From: Jacaranda mimosifolia | Taxonomy: Eukaryota > Streptophyta > Magnoliopsida > Lamiales > Bignoniaceae | Assembly (NCBI GenBank): GCA_018894105.1 | Contig: CM032117.1 | Coordinates: forward strand, 29,182,501-29,246,500 | Reading direction: 5' to 3' | DNA: 64,000 nt | Part shown: positions 22,211 to 34,610 of the stretch, one piece after another | Numbering within the stretch: position 1 is the stretch's first letter | How the letters are laid out: every line of letters starts with the position of its first letter | Position numbers and translations under genes: made by a program | The notes under the pieces: generated by a model | The model's database searches: none | What the model saw: only the letters and a program-made list of their open reading frames with translations | Told to the model about the DNA's origin: nothing

Positions 22211-25200
22211 CCCTGTAAAAATTCACGAGTTAAAAAATCAGGGAGATTATTATCACTACCCTTTTTATATATTATCTTAAAATCAAAAGGGGCTAAATAA
22301 GCTTGCCACCTAGCAAACATTTGTTTAGAAATATTATGTTTAAAATCTTTATTAAACATAAATTGAGCAGCCTGACAATCAGTTTTAATTATAAAAAACT
22401 GACTATATAAATCATTTTGAAATTTAAGAACACATTTAACTATAGCAAAGATTTCTTTAGCTACAGTTGCATAATTCTTCTGGCTATCATTCCATTTACC
22501 AGAACAAAATCTAACAAGAATTTCTTGTTTATTATTAGGATCAATCTGAGTTAAAATACCACCATACCCTATATCAGAGGCATCTGTTTCAACAATTTTA
22601 TCCCAATTAGGATTAGAAAGCATTAAACAAGGTAATTTATTAACCTTTTCTTTAATTTTAATAATAGCATTCGTATGACTATCATTCCAAGGTTTAGGAA
22701 CCTTTTTTAACCTATCATATAACAATGCAGTATCCTGAGCAAGATTTTTATAATAAGGAGAAATATAATTTAAACTCTCTAAAAATCTTTGTAATTGAGT
22801 TTTATCAGTAATTTTATCAGGAAACTTAGAAGCAAATTCAATACTTCTATTTATAGGAACAATTTTTCCTTTTTCAATAAAATGACCCAAAAATTTAATT
22901 TTAGTTTGAAATAAAATCATTTTGGGTTTAGAAACAACAAGACCACTATTTATTATCGCAGTTTTAAAAATATTAAGATGTTTAAAATGATTTTCTATAG
23001 TATTAGAGAAAACCAAAATATCATCAATATAAACTATGATAAAACTATTAAAAGGGTTGAAAATATCATTCATAATTTTTTAAAATTCTGAAGGGGCATT
23101 CTTCAGACCAAAAGGCATAACATTCCATTCATATTGCCCAAATGGAACATTAAAGGCAGTTTTAAATTTATCCTTTTCAGCAATTTGAATTTGCCAATAA
23201 CCAGATTTTAAATCAAAATTTGAAAATATATTAGCATCAAAAAGTCTATCAAGCAAATCCTTTTTATTAGGAATAGGATACTTAATCCATTTTAAAACCT
23301 TATTAACAGGTTTATAATTTATTACTAGTCTAGGAGCAGCACGTTCTTGTTCACTATGTTTATTAACATAAAACGCAGTACAGGACCATGCAGACTTTGT
23401 AGGACTTATTAAGCTTTTTTGTAATAAAGACTCAATTTTTTTTTTTACAATAATTTAAATATTCAGAATTCATTTGACATGGCCTAGCTTTAGTAGGAAT
23501 ATTTCCATCAAAGTTATCATCATAAGGCAAATCAACAATATGCTTTTTTCTATTCCAAAAAGCATTAGGGTGTTCATCACACACAGATAAAGCAAATTGG
23601 TTTTCAAGAAAAGCAATTTTTTGTTTTAATTTAGGCTTTTCTAATTGATTATCAATATCAAGACTAACAATTTCTTGTTTTAAAAAATTAATATGATTAG
23701 TCTTTGCTTTTAATACTTCCTCAATATTATTAAGCATTCTAGAAAAAGGTTCAACAATAAATTCAAAATAAATTTCTTTATTATTATAGGTACCAATAAA
23801 ATCATTTTTATCAACCATTTTTAAAGGATAAATTTTCTTTAAAAACGGGGTTCCAAAAATAATTTGGTTAGAAATATTTTTAACCAATAAAAAACTATTA
23901 GAAATACAAATTTTATTTTTACAAATAAAAGCTTTTGACAATTTATAACTAATGTCAAGTTTTTCACTATTAGCAGTTCTAAGAATATAGGTAGTTTTTT
24001 CAAAATATCTAGTAGGTATTAATTCTTCTTGAATACAATTTAAATCAGCACCACTATCAATTAGTGCAATAAATTCTTTTGAAAAATTATTACTAATTAA
24101 AAATTTTATTTTCACAAGCTATTTTTGTGAAGTAGCCATTTCTAATTTATTAAGAAAATCATCACTTTGAATATTATTAGTGATACTTTCAGGAAAATTA
24201 AACATATTATCAATTTGATGAACAATTTGTTTACCCTGAGAAATTTCTAATCTTTTAATTCTTTCCTCTAAAGAATTATTATTTCTTTTTAAATCTATTA
24301 TTTCTCTCTTTAAGTTATCAACTTCTTTTTTTAAATCATATCATATTAGTAGGACTTCTAGTTTTATTTCTATTTTCTAAAATTTTATAAACTTCAGACA
24401 TAGAATAGGGATCATTATCCCTTAAAATATCATTTTGAAAAGAAGAAGAATTTAGAGAAGGAGAAGAAGAAGAAGGAATATTTTTCATTTCATCTATTAT
24501 TTTAGATTTTAAAATAGGATCTTTTATCATTTTTAAAAATTCAATAGTATTATCATTACTAAGAACATTCAATTCAGAAAACTGAGAAATGAAATTATAC
24601 ATCTCATCATTATCAGATTTACTATTATCAGATATATTATTATCACAAGACAATCCTTCCTTACAAGGATCACATTCAGAACTAGAACTATCAACACATT
24701 CATTGATATTATCAGAAAAAACAGAATCAATATCATCATCAGATTCTAACATTAATTTATAAAGAATATCCTTAACATTATCATCTATCTCAAGATTATT
24801 AATCCTTTTTCTCATCCTACACTTATCAGCATAGTGTCCTACCTTACCACACTTATAACAGGCACCATATTTTTGAAATTTTTTTTTTATGGTCCTATTA
24901 GAAGGTCTAGGTTCTCTATAATTACCAAACTCTCTATAACGTTTCATTTTTTCTTTCTGTTTTTCTCTAGTCTGTTTATGAGTTTTCTTTCTATAACCCT
25001 CATTATCATGTTTTTGTGGTTTATTATTATTAACTTGTTTTGGGTTTTCCATCTCAAACTGTCCACAAAATTGTCCTAATTGTTTTCTTTTCGTAATATT
25101 ATTACGCTTAATCTGTTGATTCAATTTAATCTCATTACACAGGGCTAATCCTTCCTGTATACAAGTTCCTATTAACTTGCCATATGTAAATTTACTATAG

Positions 25201-26566
25201 TCTATATTAGACTCATTTTGCCTAAGGGTTTTTCTAACTCTCTCGGCAAACAAAGAGGGCAACCTATCTATAAATTTGGATTTCCAATGGTCACTATTTG
25301 ACTTAGGAAGCTCCATAACTCTAGAAAGAAAGGTGTCCTTATACCACCTAAAAGATGTAAGACTCTGACACGTCAAACCATTTAATAAAGTTCTAATATG
25401 TTCAGAGTTATTAGTCCATCTACCAGTAAAATGTTCTATAATAGTAACAATCAAAGTATAAACAGCATTTTCAGTATTATTACTGTTTTCTTCCTGTTTA
25501 ACAGTATTAAGAATCTCATCTTTATTATTCTGAGAAAGATAATTATCCCACCAACCTTTAAGTTGGTCAGTAAAACCTGCAATAATCATTTTTGCAACAG
25601 TTTTATCAGTATTACCATTATTCTTGCAAATAGTACAATACATCAACATACGATGCACCAAATTATAAATATGGCGTTCAGTAAAACCATCCAAGTTCCA
25701 TTCATAGATGCTTTTACCATTATAAGAATTATTAAGAACTAAATCTTGTTCTTCATGCAACACATCTTGTGGTGTAGGCCTAGGATAATAATAAGTTCTC
25801 ATTGTTGGCCTATCAGCATAATTTTGTATTTTATTAATCTCTTCCCTAACTTTATTATTATAATCATTCTCATTTAACACCTTATTAAGAGTTGAAATTC
25901 TAAATTCAGCAAATTTCTTAGTTATAACTTTTTCTAATTCAGAAACATCCGTAACTATGAAATTATCAATTTCAAGAGGGGGCTGAATAGAAGGCATTGC
26001 AATATGATCAGGAGAAGGATGAACAAATTGTTTATCAATTTTTTCTTCCAAATTATTAATATTTTTATTTAATTTTTCCATATTACAAATTATATTATTA
26101 AATCTTTGATCTAGTTGGTATAAACTTTCACCAAGCACATTTAAATATAAATTAGCATAATTTTGCTGTTTAATTAAAACATTCATATTACGAGTAGTAA
26201 CAACAGCTGTATCATTTTCAAGCATCTTATAAAATGCTACAAAAGAAACTTTATTATTACCTTCAATAATAAAAGAGTCTTGTGGAGGGAAAACAGATTT
26301 TTCTTTCCTACCATTATCATAAACATAAGTTCTTTCAAGAACAGAAATTTGAGGTTCAATATAATTAACCAAGGAACAAAAGGTATAATTTGATTCTTTT
26401 CTTCCACAAATTTATAAAATTCTGTTCGAAAATAATTTTGTTGGTCTTTATTAAAATTATCAAAAAACCATTTTCTAAATAAAATCCAACGATCTTTATT
26501 AAATTCAAGTTGAATAAGTTTTCTATTATAAGAACCCTTAGAAAAATCAAGTTTGTTTTGATTCAT
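22207..26566 (-). pseudogene. Pararetroviral coat protein-protease-RT-RNase H polyprotein, copy B (broken)
   Basis: Same domain order as copy A. The largest surviving frames are coat protein with zinc knuckle (26372-24336, 678 codons), protease with DSGAD (24115-23432) and the RT palm with YIDD plus RNase H (23073-22207, 288 codons). Breaks: a 7-bp deletion near 26372 between short direct repeats, a 2-bp insertion near 24340, TGG to TAG near 24119, an expanded A run near 23437 causing a frameshift, and the TAA at 23080-23082 shared with copy A. At the coat/protease junction (24205-24212) copy B reads straight through in one frame, so the original virus had one coat-to-RNase H polyprotein. Confidence 0.9.
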
Positions 26567-26579
26567 TTAAAACAATTTA

Positions 26580-27134
26580 TTAAATGCGAGTATTTCTCAC
26601 AGAAAAATCCATCTCGGATTCAGTTGGTTCAATAGACTCCTCACTATTATTATCAGTAGGAATACCATGAACAATATTATCAGAAGAAAATTTTAATTTA
26701 CTAAATCGAGTTTCTGAATTATTTTCCCTAACTCTAGATGTTGAAGCTCTAGATATTTCAGGACTTTCAACAGTATAATCAAGAGGATCAAACACAGAAA
26801 ATGAAGAATAAGAAGAAGATCTATGAGATCTACTTGATTTTAACCTATTATCACTAGGTTGTTTAAACTCAATTAAAACATTTCCATCTGGGGTTTGAAT
26901 AACCTTACTTAATTTAGTTTATATTACTGGTTGAATAGGGATAGCATTTTCCATCATCCAATTTTTAGGAAATTTAACATCATCCCATTTTATTGGTTTC
27001 CTAGTGGTAATATGGGATTTACAAAAATTGGTTTCAATTAAAATTGTTTCATTTTTATTACTATTAATCCTTTTACACATAGGATTCAATGTGTACAAAG
27101 GTTTATAGTAAATACGATAAGTAATACTAATTGT
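26580..27134 (-). pseudogene. Pararetroviral movement protein, copy B (5'-truncated)
   Basis: Only the C-terminal half remains, from ISITYRIYYK onward. It is broken by CAA to TAA at 26919-26921. It keeps the nine-residue segment (SDNIVHGIP region) that copy A has lost. The stop and spacing before the coat ORF match copy A exactly. The movement-protein core is absent. Confidence 0.8.
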
Positions 27135-27438
27135 AAACATTATTTATAAGGTTTATAGATGCATAAATTATTTATTAAATTTAATTAATTTTCTCGATGA
27201 TTAGTTTAATTAAATTTGTAAACATAAGTTTTTGAATTTTTTTAAGTAGCAAAATTTTAATATGTTCATAGATATATTTATATATATATGTGTGTGTGTG
27301 TGTTTTTAGGGTGTAGGGTTTTCTTGGGTGAACTACGAGGGATTTTTTGGGTAAAAAAGTTATAATGTTTTGGGAGAAAAATTACTCTCTGTGGCATTAA
27401 GTTGTGAGAGATTTTCATGTGTGTGCATATGAACTATG
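27135..27438. other. AT-rich flank with a (TA)n(TG)n run
   Basis: Non-coding DNA between the viral arm and the copia LTR. A mixed TA/TG microsatellite occupies 27274-27303. No gene or transposon end was recognised. Confidence 0.6.
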
Positions 27439-28784
27439 TTCTTCTTCCCCCATTTTTTTTCCAACTCTTAAGCTTGAATTTTGTTGACTTAACTCATTAA
27501 GTTAACTTGACCAATTGATGGTTATATTGACACCAAATAATTAACTCCTTAATTATTGGTCTAATTTAACTTCTTAAATTAATTGATTAATTTAACATTT
27601 AAATTAGTCAATCCAAAATATGCCTTCAAAATTGGCACCTTAAAATCGGTCCACTAGGAGACATTTTTCTAACATTTAGAAAATATTTTCACCATTAATT
27701 AGGATGCTAATTGGCTTTTCTGTGTGACCCAATAGGTTCTACAATTCAATGGACATGGGCTCACAACTTCTTATAACTTTTGAATATCAAATATTCGTTT
27801 TAGTTCAAAACACTTTTAAACTAATGACTCATTTCAATTAATCTCATCAATTGAAGAGTACCCAATCTCCATGGTCGATATCCAGCATCAAGCCTATGGA
27901 GCCCAACTAATTGCCGAAATGAACGTTATGGAGAACCATTATAGCTCTACGCATAGCATGCAAATATGATCCTTCTGTCTCCTGTCTCCCGAAATAGGCC
28001 TAGGGTAAGATATTGTCGGCTCTCTAATAGCCTTGATACTATGCTTTTATTCTCAATGTCCAATTCCCTTGTGTGACCTCATCTTTGGAAAACTCATTTT
28101 CTAAATTGTCACACCACCTTGCACAATGATTTCTTGGAATTAATCATTATAGAATACATAGGAGATGCACTCGCCCTTCACAAAAGTGAGGAGTCGGATT
28201 TCATCTTGGATCTCAGAAACCTCCATACCCAGTAGCTCATGCCCAACCTCAATCCAAAAGACCTGCTAAGTGGTCAAGGAAGAGTCAAAGCATGAGAACC
28301 AGACACAAGGTTACCATGGATCCTCTGGTCAAAGGACTAATAATATGCACTAGCGTAAGTTGGAGAACTTGCCACTACGATTGTCTAATGGATTCTCTGG
28401 AAGACTTTTAGTGCCTTGTTCTCTAACAAACACCCACTAACGTGCACCCATATCTCATAAGGTTGCTTATGGAACGGAGCAATATCCAACTCTTGAATTT
28501 ATGCATTGTTAGTACAAGTCTATCCAGATCTTAGGTGCCCTATTTTATAAGATCCTATGACTTAGAAGATTTAAGATCATGACTGTGTGAGATTTATTCC
28601 ATGGTGACCGAACCAAGTCTTGTAGTCATAAGTGATCTAGGGACTTCATCCAAATGCAAGTGAAGTAATAAGGAGCATAAGATAAAGATGGCTATATAAA
28701 GAATATTATTCAATCAAGATTAGTTTACAAGGAAATAGTTTTTTACAAGGCCAATTTGATTGACTTGTGGGCACTATTCCAACA
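27439..28784 (-). repeat. Outer part of the 3' LTR of C2
   Basis: Homologous to about 42385-43765. It ends ACTATTCCAACA at 28784, the complement of the LTR start TGTTGGAATAGT. A small internal deletion near 27460 removes about 70 bp relative to the 5' LTR. Confidence 0.8.
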
Positions 28785-28801
28785 ACTTGCCACTTGCCCT
28801 A
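28785..28801 (-). other. Polypurine tract of C2
   Basis: On the sense strand AGGGCAAGTGGCAAG lies directly upstream of the 3' LTR. The same tract is at 54247-54262 in C3. Confidence 0.55.
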
Positions 28802-30551
28802 AAGCCAATGTCCCATGCCCTTGAGATCCATCTTCTCAAGATGTTCTTCAAAGACCTTTTACGTTAGGGGTTTAGTCAATGAATCTGCTTTATTATCTTC
28901 CGAGGCAACTCTCTCAACTCAGATGTCGCCTCTATCAATGATCTCCTGGATCAAATGATATCGCCTCAAAATATGTTTGGATTTCTGATGAGATCTTGGC
29001 TCTTTAGCTTGTGCCGCTACCTTGTTGTTGTCACAATAGACAAGCACTGGCTTAGCAATGCTAGGCAGTACATTCAACTCTTGAATAAAAATTTTCATCC
29101 AAACACCTTCCTTGCAGCTTCTAAAACCACAATGTATTCTGCTTCAGTAGTGGAATCGGCCATGGTATCTTGTTGGAACTTTTCCAACTTACTGCGCCAC
29201 CATTGAGGTAAAATATAAATCCAAAAGTGGATTGGAAGTCATCTAAATCGGATTGGAAACTTGAATCCAAAAATCCTTCTAGTTTCAATTCTCCGTTTCT
29301 GTGTACGAAAAATAAGTCCTTAGTTCTTTTCAAGTACTTAAGGATTACTTTTTCTGTTATGCAATGACTCTCACTGGGATTGGATTGGAACCTACTTGTA
29401 ACGCTTAGTGAGTGTGCCGCATCCGATCTTGTACATTGAACTGCATACATTATGCTACCAATAGCGAATGCATAAGATTTGTGAGACATCCTTTGTTTCT
29501 CTTCCTGTATCTTGGGGGCCATAGACTTGGAGAGACGAATGCCATGTCCCATGGGAAGAAATCCCTTCTTGGATTCTTTCATACTAAATCTCTTTAGTAT
29601 TTTGTCAATGCACGAGCTTTGGGATAGCGTCAGCATCCTCTTTGATCTATCTCTATAGATACATGTTCCCAATACATAGGATGCTTTTCCCAAATTCTTC
29701 ATGGAGAATTGTATAGATAACCATGCTTTAGTACACTATAACATTCCTATCTCATTCCTAATGAGAAGGATGTCATCGACATAAAGCACAGTAAACTGTA
29801 CACTACTCCCACTAGCCTTTTTGTCCACACATGGTTCATACACATTTTTGACAAAGCCAAACGATTTGACTGTTTTGTCAAAACGTATGTTCCAACTTCG
29901 GGATGCTTGTTTGAGTTTATAAATAGATCTCTGGAGTTTGCAAACATTTTGGTCACTCCCCTTGGATGTAAAACTTTGTGGTTGCTCTATATAAATTTCT
30001 TCTTCAATGTCTCCATTGAGGAAATCAGTTTTCACATCTATTTGCCGTATCTCATTGTCATAATATGCGGCTATGGCAAGTAGAATTCGAATGGATTTAG
30101 GCATTGTGACTAGTAAAAAGGTTTTCTCAAAAATTGATACTTGGTCTTTGAGTGTAACCCTTTGCCACTAGTCGCGCCTTAAAAGTTACCACTTCTCCAT
30201 CTACTCCAAGCTTTTGCTTATAGATCCACTTACAACCAGCAAGAACTATTCCTTTTGGTATATCTACCGAAGTCCATACTTTGTTTGAGTACATGGAGTC
30301 CATTTTGGATCTCATGGCTTCAAGCCAACATCTCGAATCTATTTCCAACATAGCTTTCTCATAAGTCTTTGGATCATTATTCGATTGGCCCGTTTCATGA
30401 AGGAATCCAAACCTTTCGGGTTGTTTCTTGATTCGGTTTGACCTACGCATAGGTAGTGTACAAGACTCCCGTTACTCACTTGTTTCCACCACTTGTGGGA
30501 TTTCTTGATCATTTTGAACTTCATCAAGTTCAATAATAACACAATTTCTAT
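28799..30551 (-). pseudogene. Copia reverse transcriptase-RNase H of C2 (broken)
   Basis: Copia RT starts near 30450 (SRCWLEAMRSKMDSMYSNKVW, then CKWIYKQKLGVDGEVVTFKARLVAKG), continues with the DVKTDFLNGDIEEEIYIEQP motif and the catalytic YVDDILL at 29760-29780, then the connection (LGTCIYRDRSKRMLTLSQ) and RNase H (FLDSSFQSDLDDFQSTFGF). RNA-templated DNA synthesis and template removal are the family roles. The frame is split into several pieces by stops and shifts (near 30120, 29735 and 29121), so it is inactive. The natural stop precedes the polypurine tract. Confidence 0.9.
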
Positions 30552-31445
30552 CTAATAGAAAATTCTTTTCCAAAAAGTGGGCGTTCCTTGAAACAAACAC
30601 CTTTTGTTTTGAGGGATCATAGAAATAATAACCGTAGACTCTCTAAGGTATCCCAAAAACTTGCACAAGGTGGATCTACTATCCAAATTATCTCCCACTG
30701 TCCATCTCACGTAAGCGGGAGATCCCCAAACTATGAGATATTGGTAAGAGGGTGCTTTGCCAAACCATATCTCATATGGAGTCTTTAGAACCGACTTTGT
30801 GGGTGCTATGTTTAGTAACATCGCCGCCGTTTGTAAGGCGTATCCCCAAAAGGATATGGACACATTGAAAATGCTCATCATGGAACATACCATGTCCAAC
30901 AAGGTATGGTTTCTCCTTTCGGCTATTCTATTATGTTGGGATGTGCCAGGTGGAGTCCATTGAAAGAGAATTCCATTCTCCTTTAGGTAATCCAAGAATT
31001 CGGTGCTCAAGTATTCTCCCCATTGATCCAATCGGATAGCTTCAATACTTTGCCCCAATTTCTTTTCCACTTCACTCATATACTCTTTGAACTTTTCAAA
31101 GGCTTCGAACTTATTCTTCATAAGAAACATGTGTCCAAACTGACTACAGTCATCGGTGAAGGTGATGAAGTAGGAATAGCCTCTTCTCCCACTAACTCTT
31201 AGTGGTCCACAAACATCTGTATGTATCAAATCTAAGAGATTTGTGGAGCGTTCCATCTGTCTTACAAAGGGAGCCTTGGTCATTTTTCTTTTTAAACAAG
31301 ATTCACAAGTAGGAAGATCCTCAATGCCACTAACATTTAGTGCTTTGAGAGTTTCTTACTTGTTCATCCTATTCTTAGAAATATGTCCAAGTCTTGCATG
31401 CCACAACATGGCATGTTCATGGATATCTAACTTTCTCTTACTTGA
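30552..31445 (-). pseudogene. Copia integrase of C2 (broken)
   Basis: A 243-codon open frame (31283-30552) covers most of the integrase core. The DDE-type positions are visible as HTDVCGPL, RLDQWGEYLS and PGTSQHNRIAERRN; the second is usually RSDRGGEY, so it is altered. The GAG-pre-integrase zinc region lies upstream, 31290-31445, with stops. Integrase precedes RT, which defines Ty1/copia order. Confidence 0.9.
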
Positions 31446-32657
31446 TTAAATGTGCATTAGTAAAGTTTGAGAATAAAGTATGTACAATCCGTTTATTAAT
31501 GTACCTTCAGCAATCAAAGAACCATTCTTTAATGCCTTCAACTTCCCATTTGATATAGAAAAATCAAATCCTTCATTATCTAGAACGAGAATTGAAATAA
31601 TGTTCTTAACAAGATGGGGTACATAATAAATAGGATCAAGTACAATGCAAACATTCTCCAAGTCTAACTTGATAACGCCTTGGAAAATGGCTACAACTCT
31701 TGCTTCATTTCCTAAGCAGAGGATCATATACCCTTCACGAAGACTCTTTCTTTTTTCTATCCTTTGTAATGAATTACAAAGGTGAGAATCGCATGAGGTA
31801 TCAAATACCCATGTGGAAAAATTAGTCCTCATGTGCACTTCAATAATGTATATACTCTTCTCAAGGGTTGCAAGGTAAGCTTTGCAATTTCTTTTCCAGT
31901 GCCCAGTGGAAATGACTAGCTTTGATTTTAACTTTCTTCTTAACCCTCCTGAGACTTTTCTCGGGTTGCTTCCCTTTCGATGTAGAACTTTTCTTCCTCT
32001 TGCCTCCCTTTCTAGGACCCACAGGGCCCTTTGACTTGGAGGAGGATGCAAGCATAAAGGGCCTCTCCTTTCTCATAGTTGCCTCCGCGGTCACAAGCAT
32101 ATTGATCAATTCGTTAATCGTAACATCTTCCTTGGACATATTGAAGTTCATAATGAATTGATTATATGATGACATCAATAACTGTAGGATCAAATCCACG
32201 TAAAGGTCGTTGTCCACGACCACATCTGATTGTGCAAGCTTCTCGATGAGTCCAATCATCTTAAGGCCGTGATAATGGACATTGGATCATCCTTGCCCTG
32301 AAGAGCTCCTTAGACAAAGTGAACCTTTTGTGTTTACTTTGTACACCATACAACTCTTGCAAATGTACATAGATCTCTCAAGCATGTTTCATATGCTGAT
32401 AAGTCTTTTGGAGCTTGTTTGGACATGGATGCCATCATGACACACCTCACTTGTAGACCATTATCTACAAATTTTGTGAACATCTCACGTTGTGCATCAA
32501 TGTCATCATCACCAAGTATGTCCATGGGACTTTGATCAAGGACTTCAGTACGCTTTTTAGAGTCAAGAATGATTTTAAAGCTTCTTAACCAATCTTAGAA
32601 GTTTGGCTAGGTGAGTTTATTGGTTTCCAAAATTGATGCGAGTAGATTCTTAGCCAT
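31446..32657 (-). pseudogene. Copia gag and protease of C2 (broken)
   Basis: The ATG is at 32655-32657 (MAKNLLASILETNKLT). Capsid sequence runs to about 32150 (SYNQFIMNFNMS), followed by a basic region and a degraded zinc-knuckle area near 31900. The aspartic protease follows, with WVFDTSCDSHLC where related copies have DTxxGSHLC. Frameshifts occur near 32330 and 31900. The protease frame 32051-31446 is open but lacks the expected glycine after DT/S, so activity is doubtful. Confidence 0.85.
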
Positions 32658-34596
32658 TTTAGTTGAAGATTTCAAAAATCTACAAGAGGCGAAAAAGAGA
32701 ATAAGCATGTGATTGAGTTTGATAGTTAAAAACATGTTTATGGTCTTTCAAGCATGTTTTTCTCCCACTATTTTATCAAATTCTTCACCGCAAGAAGAAT
32801 TCAGGAAATCATATTTCCTAGTGAGAATCAAGATCCTAAAAACTTGTAATTGGACCCTTGCTTTGAGTGCCATCCACAAACAATCGAAAGGTAAGCAACA
32901 CTTGCTAATTGCATCTCATGCAACTTTTGATATATTTTGCCTCACTTTTCATGCAGGTACCTCGCTTTGAGTACATCTATATTACTAAGTGTTAAGTCAT
33001 ACCTAACAATCAAACTTTGATTCGAGATGGCTCCATTTCATCCCTCGCTTTGAGTGCTAATGCATGGATGTTCTCAAATCAAAGGAGCATTATATGCTAA
33101 GTATACGCTCACAGCTTTCCTCCTAAGTGTGACCCCCTCTTAAAGTGCCATCACATAATTTCGGTAGCATTATCATAGCGTATACTATTGGTGGAAGGCT
33201 TGGATTAATTAAAACTCTTTTAATTTGTATCCATTTCAACTTAATATTTGAAAAGAACTTAGACATTTTAAGTGGAGGGTTTTTGCTTGCAAAGATCTCA
33301 TCATTTTTATCTTCTTATTTAGGTTCTCTATATCCTAAACATGTATCTCATACATTAATAGGATATGGAAAGCATAAATAAGTAAATGCGCCTAGCATGC
33401 TTCTAGGGTGGGATGACCATGAGCTTAACCAACTGGTGAACTTAGAACCATATGTGCATCACCTAGTTGATTTTAGGTAGGTTGATTAAATCTAGCTATT
33501 ACATGAGTGTATCCCATACATTCATAGGTCTTCAAAAGTCTCCAAGCCTCCAATGGTCTCCATTGCTCTATGCAACAATTACATGAATAGAAAATTCTCA
33601 CTCTCAGTGATTCTACTCTCATAACATTTACAAGGTAGGAATAAAGAGGCATGCAAGCCTCAATTTAATACAACTTATTTCAACAACTTGAAACTAATAA
33701 AATCAATATTAAAGGCTCGTGATCATCCACATCCATTAAACAATTAAATGAACAATAAATAAACATAGAATTAACAATTAATTCTAACAATTAAATGCTT
33801 ATCTCATAAAAAAATAATTGATCAAGCGTAACATTTATGCCATAATTGGAAGATCAACTTTAATCAAATTTCAAAAGCATTGAAAAATGTCAAACATAAT
33901 TTTGAGAACTGGCACAACATTTGTGCATCCACTATGTGATGCAAAAATATTTTAAGCACAAAAAGAGTTGAAAAATAGGCTCAAGACTCACCAAAACCTA
34001 AAAATTGGGACTACCGCCTAGCCTGGGCACACGGCTGGGCAAGCCACTGTGAGCGCAGCGCTCGGCCAGTGCTCAACAGCCTCTATTTTGGGGCTTCCAA
34101 GTGTGTCAAGCCATATTTCCACTCAACTTTTATGCACCAATAATTTTAGCACATGTTCCCAACATTAAAACATACATTATAGATGAATTTCCAAATTCAA
34201 AACCTCTTTTTAAAAATAAAAATTCAAGTGCTCAATCATGCCTTCAAAAATTAGAAAAAGCTAGAATCATATTCTTCTCCAATATAACTCCAATCAAATT
34301 GGATCCAAAAATGACCAAAACTCTTTTGATCAAACAACAACATGCTATATCAACATATAACATCAATAAATGCTAAATCAACATTCAACATTTATCATTA
34401 TGAATTGAAACATACTAAAACGTGAATAAACACTTAAAACATATAATAGCATGCTGTCAACTCATCAATCAAGGAGCCACACACAACATCAACCAAACAC
34501 ACCAATCCATCATATGGATTGAGAATTTTGTGATCTAAATTAATCCATCACATGAATCAATCATCCAAAGAAAATCCAAATCTAAGCATGATCTAA
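32658..34596 (-). other. Long untranslated leader of C2
   Basis: 1.9 kb between primer site and gag, homologous to 48617-50397 and 1511-2518. It contains four divergent copies of a motif whose sense form resembles GGCACTCAAAGCGAGGG (near 32863, 32958, 33038 and 33127). No convincing coding frame is present. Confidence 0.75.
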
Positions 34597-34608
34597 GCTC
34601 TGATACCA
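34597..34608 (-). other. tRNA-Met(i) primer-binding site of C2
   Basis: Sense strand TGGTATCAGAGC, complementary to the 3' end of initiator tRNA-Met, two bases inside the LTR end CTAGCTTTCA. Confidence 0.95.
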
Positions 34609-34610
34609 CT

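Larger units (their letters stand above)
12586..27134. mobile_element. Endogenous pararetrovirus (Caulimoviridae), two copies tail to tail
   Basis: Two copies of one plant pararetrovirus genome lie in opposite orientation, copy A on plus (12586-19987) and copy B on minus (20269-27134). Each has a movement protein, a coat protein with a CX2CX4HX4C knuckle, a DSG protease, a YIDD reverse transcriptase, RNase H, and a downstream ORF starting at an ATGA overlap. There is no integrase and there are no LTRs, as expected for Caulimoviridae. The downstream ORF and AT-rich integration site resemble florendoviruses, but here the movement protein is a separate ORF in both copies. The genus is uncertain. 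Both copies are defective. Confidence 0.9.
20269..27134 (-). repeat. Right arm of the pararetroviral inverted repeat
   Basis: 6,866 bp on the opposite strand. It starts GACCTTTACC and ends at the complement of ACAATTAG, in the middle of the movement-protein region. About 530 bp of copy A (12586-13117) has no counterpart here. Confidence 0.95.
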
